Shown here: in pieces, positions 61,936 to 64,000 of the stretch
How positions within the stretch are numbered: the stretch's first letter is position 1
Layout: every line of letters begins with the position of its first letter
Assembly: GCA_016278515.1 (NCBI GenBank)
Contig: JADQBR010000032.1
Span: 45,015 to 109,014 of the forward strand
Length of the DNA: 64,000 nt
Direction of reading: 5' to 3'
From: Bacillota bacterium
GTDB lineage: Bacteria > Bacillota > JADQBR01
Translations under genes and position numbers: made by a program
The notes under the pieces: model-generated
What the model saw: the letters and a program-made list of their open reading frames with translations, nothing else
Databases searched by the model: none
What the model was told of the DNA's origin: nothing

Positions 61936-62106
61936 TCATATCTCTTGCCACTTCTCCGGTAAGGGAAAACTAAAACCATATTGGTTATTCTGATACACAA
62001 CAGAGTTGTTATCCGTATATTCACCCATATCATCACTGTTTATCAGCCAGCACCCCTCTATTTTCTCTACTACAAGAGTAATTGTCCTTCTTGCGGCAAC
62101 TCCATT
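61936..62106 (-). pseudogene. Fragment of a secreted-protein gene
   Basis: A 56-codon stretch open between a TAA and a TGA, without a start codon, reads ARRTITLVVEKIEGCWLINS and later NQYGFSFPLPEKWQEI. The second part resembles the YGFSFxLPxxW motif of small clostridial lipoproteins. Both ends are missing, so this is a decayed gene rather than a small protein. The rest of 61864-62164 holds nothing recognisable. Confidence 0.5.
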
Positions 62107-62164
62107 TTATAGACGCAAACAACTTCTCTTAAGTTCCATTATTCCAACGGTACCGAAAGTAAGT

Positions 62165-63448
62165 TTAGTTGGGATCGTAACCATTCTTAGTGTCCAGTAC
62201 ATAATTTTGGTGCCTTTCGAGGTCAATTTTTCTGCACTCTACCAGTAATCTTGTGCCGTCTTCTTCATAAATAGTATCAAGCACATGGGCATTTTTATTG
62301 AAATATGAAATAATTTGTCCTTGATCGTAGGGAATAACTAGTTGGCATTTAACATAATCCTTAAATATTTGCCCTTTAATCATTTCTGCCAGTTCAATTA
62401 TGCCTGGTGTTTGTTTTGCAGATAAATAGACCCTCTGATCACCTACCTTCGGTACGGCAATGTCCATTAAATCTACTTTATTATACGCGTAAATCATAGG
62501 TATACCCTCAACACCCATTTCCTTTAATGTCTGAGCTGTAACTTCCGCCTGCTGCCTATAATCAGGACTTGAATAATCTACGACATGAATCAGCAAATCT
62601 GCTTCTGCTACTTCTTCTAGTGTAGAGCGGAATGCTTTTATAAGATGGTGAGGTAACTTACTGACAAATCCTACCGTGTCCGTTAGCAGAAATGATCTAT
62701 TACCAGGCAGTTTAATATTTCTAACGGAGGTCTCTAATGTGGCAAATAGCATATCCTTTTCCAACACTTGTTTATTAGACACTGGATTAAACAAATCCAG
62801 CAGGGCATTCATTATGGTTGACTTACCTGCATTTGTATATCCAACTAAAGAAACCACCGGGATCTCTTTCTTTTTACGTTGTTTCCTTTGATTTTGACGC
62901 TGGGCTACAATGGTTTCTAATTCTTTTTGTAGAACATTGATTCTATCTTCAATCTTTCTGCGGTCTAGCTCTAGTTTCTTTTCCCCTGACCCTTTGTTTT
63001 GCGTGCCGATACCTCCACTTTGGCGTCCTAATGATTCACCAAGTCCGATTAACCGAGGAAGCATGTACTGCAGTTTTGCTATTTCTACTTGAAGCTGCGC
63101 CTCCTTTGTTTTAGCCCGCTGCGCAAAAATATCCAATATTAAAACCGTTCGATCTATTACTTTGCACTCTAAACCTGCTTCAAGGTTACGAATTTGGGAA
63201 GGAGATAGCTCGTCATTGAAAATAACCAAGTCTCCACCCTTTTCCGCAATTAATGCGTGTACTTCTTGAATTTTTCCCTTTCCAATATAATGGTCCCTGT
63301 TAAAACGATTTAAATTCTGCATAACTTGTGCAATTACTTCTATATCACATGCATCAGCTAAATTAAACAATTCCTTCATTGAACTTAAAAAGTCCGGCTG
63401 ATTGTTAACGTTAACGCCTACTAATATGGCTTTTTGTTTTTGTCCCAT
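62165..63448 (-). CDS. hflX: GTPase HflX
   Basis: A 427-residue ribosome-associated GTPase that splits stalled 70S ribosomes after stress. The N-terminal HflX domain (about 1-185) contains FNDELSPSQIRNLE and RQSGGIGTQNKGSGEKKLE; the G domain has G1 GYTNAGKSTIMN near residue 203, G3 DTVGF and G4 NKVD. It has the C-terminal extension of 60 residues usual for the family. GGAGG precedes the ATG. It lies downstream of the permease, separated by a terminator. Confidence 0.95.
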   Translation of the reverse strand: MGQKQKAILVGVNVNNQPDFLSSMKELFNLADACDIEVIAQVMQNLNRFNRDHYIGKGKIQEVHALIAEKGGDLVIFNDELSPSQIRNLEAGLECKVIDRTVLILDIFAQRAKTKEAQLQVEIAKLQYMLPRLIGLGESLGRQSGGIGTQNKGSGEKKLELDRRKIEDRINVLQKELETIVAQRQNQRKQRKKKEIPVVSLVGYTNAGKSTIMNALLDLFNPVSNKQVLEKDMLFATLETSVRNIKLPGNRSFLLTDTVGFVSKLPHHLIKAFRSTLEEVAEADLLIHVVDYSSPDYRQQAEVTAQTLKEMGVEGIPMIYAYNKVDLMDIAVPKVGDQRVYLSAKQTPGIIELAEMIKGQIFKDYVKCQLVIPYDQGQIISYFNKNAHVLDTIYEEDGTRLLVECRKIDLERHQNYVLDTKNGYDPN

Positions 63449-63479
63449 ATATATTCCTCCATTCGATTATATTAAAAAG

Positions 63480-63497
63480 CACAGGCTGCTACCTGTG
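63480..63497 (-). terminator. Terminator of the NCS1 permease gene
   Basis: CACAGG and CCTGTG arms with a 6-base loop are followed on the minus strand by CTTTTTAA, between the permease stop and hflX. Confidence 0.75.
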
Positions 63498-63613
63498 TTT
63501 TGGTTTTAGTAAATCAACCTCACATGTATAGATATTACCCAAAAAACCTTACCTTTCAAAGGACCAAAACAATCGCCGTTTTCTTCCTTTGTCAGACACT
63601 CGTAGATAATAGT

Positions 63614-64000
63614 TTAAGATGATGTCTCGAGCATATTTTCCCTTTTTCTATGAACAAATCGTGTTATACTGACAAGGATTATGTATGCTGTTGCCCCGGC
63701 TGCCAGTCCCACCACGGATACTATATATCTGGCAGGTGCAATATAAGCAAATAGTACTCCGGCACCAACAGCTGCCAGCGCTTCTATATTGATGGAAACT
63801 CCCTTACTCCACCTCTTAATCACGAAGAAATCAACAAGCATGACACCAATCAAAGGAGAATAAAGAGAAGATAAGAGTCTCAGCCACTGCTCCACAAAAT
63901 TTACAAGTCCCATCACAGCCACTAATGTGCCCGCAACACCACACAGCAGACCGGTTCTGGTGCCAAAATATCCCCCCACTACTATCAGTACCCCTACTGC
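63614..64000 (-). CDS. NCS1-family nucleobase permease, C-terminal part (cut by window edge)
   Basis: The frame is open from the right window edge through 128 codons and ends at 63614. It encodes four membrane helices of the cytosine/purine permease (NCS1, CodB) family; WLRLLSSLYSPLIGVMLVDFFVIKRW is the characteristic segment near the C-terminus. The N-terminal two thirds lie outside the window. The nucleobase substrate cannot be assigned from the tail. Confidence 0.85.
   Translation of the reverse strand, partial: AVGVLIVVGGYFGTRTGLLCGVAGTLVAVMGLVNFVEQWLRLLSSLYSPLIGVMLVDFFVIKRWSKGVSINIEALAAVGAGVLFAYIAPARYIVSVVGLAAGATAYIILVSITRFVHRKRENMLETSS

Noticed and set aside
1..64000. CRISPR arrays, tRNA/rRNA genes, IS elements and prophage genes
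   Set aside because: No direct-repeat arrays, cloverleaf-like sequences, transposase, integrase or phage structural proteins were seen; this is by eye, so a degenerate tRNA cannot be fully excluded.

Overview
The window looks like a chromosomal segment of a strictly anaerobic, low-to-mid GC Gram-positive bacterium of the Clostridia (Peptococcaceae-like). The reasons are a nickel CO dehydrogenase, a tungsten-type aldehyde:ferredoxin oxidoreductase, a 2-oxoacid:ferredoxin oxidoreductase, strong AGGAGG ribosome binding sites with frequent GTG/TTG starts, a LysM-CAP protein of the spore/envelope type, and sigma-54 regulation of acid catabolism. No rRNA, tRNA, IS element, prophage or CRISPR array was seen.

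1-10.6 kb (minus strand) is a catabolic operon headed by an FCD-type GntR regulator. It holds a 4Fe-4S protein, an unrecognised 208-residue protein, a complete tripartite tricarboxylate transporter (TctC, TctB, TctA) split by a PdxA-family dehydrogenase, a fumarylacetoacetase-fold protein with the signature of 2-keto-3-deoxy-aldonate dehydratases, AOR, a zinc alcohol dehydrogenase, and the first codons of what may be an HpcH/HpaI aldolase. Together these suggest uptake and breakdown of a sugar-derived acid. 10.8-19.8 kb is housekeeping: trmL, DUF503, aconitase, a RodZ-like HTH protein, pabABC behind a leader terminator, a two-gene LysO-type exporter, and nth plus a methyltransferase. 19.8-22 kb holds several very small genes, a CmpB-type membrane protein and a DMT exporter.

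22-33.2 kb is the most interesting part. A sigma-54 activator, broken by one in-frame TAA near its C-terminus, lies next to a second TTT transporter. That transporter is joined to two LeuCD-type hydro-lyase pairs and an isocitrate/isopropylmalate-type dehydrogenase. I find three near-identical -24/-12 elements with exact spacing: one before each LeuC-like gene and one facing away, before a decayed DASS (SLC13) anion transporter. The arrangement implies a sigma-54-controlled pathway that isomerises a substituted malate or tricarboxylate by dehydration and rehydration and then decarboxylates it oxidatively. The nearby 2-oxoacid:ferredoxin oxidoreductase (36.4-39 kb) and aconitase could connect to it.

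33.2-36.3 kb carries a redox-type Cys protein, an ornithine-cyclodeaminase-family dehydrogenase and a D-threonine-aldolase-family enzyme. The last two are the families of BhcD and BhcC of the beta-hydroxyaspartate cycle. 39-44.6 kb holds a LysM-CAP protein, an apparent deletion junction between a DUF4474 gene and a metallophosphoesterase, hflKC and corA. 45-50.5 kb is an operon cysK-cooS-ABC transporter (SsuABC/TauABC type) with no CODH accessory genes. 50.6-64 kb holds methyltransferase, ferredoxin-type, YwbE, ABC-2 export, recQ-SDR-acyl ligase, TipA-like MerR, DUF4309 lipoprotein, hflX and an NCS1 permease cut by the window edge.

Several remnants and broken genes (DASS transporter, CPBP protease, metallophosphoesterase/DUF4474, lipoprotein fragment, regulator nonsense codon) indicate ongoing gene loss, unless some are assembly errors.
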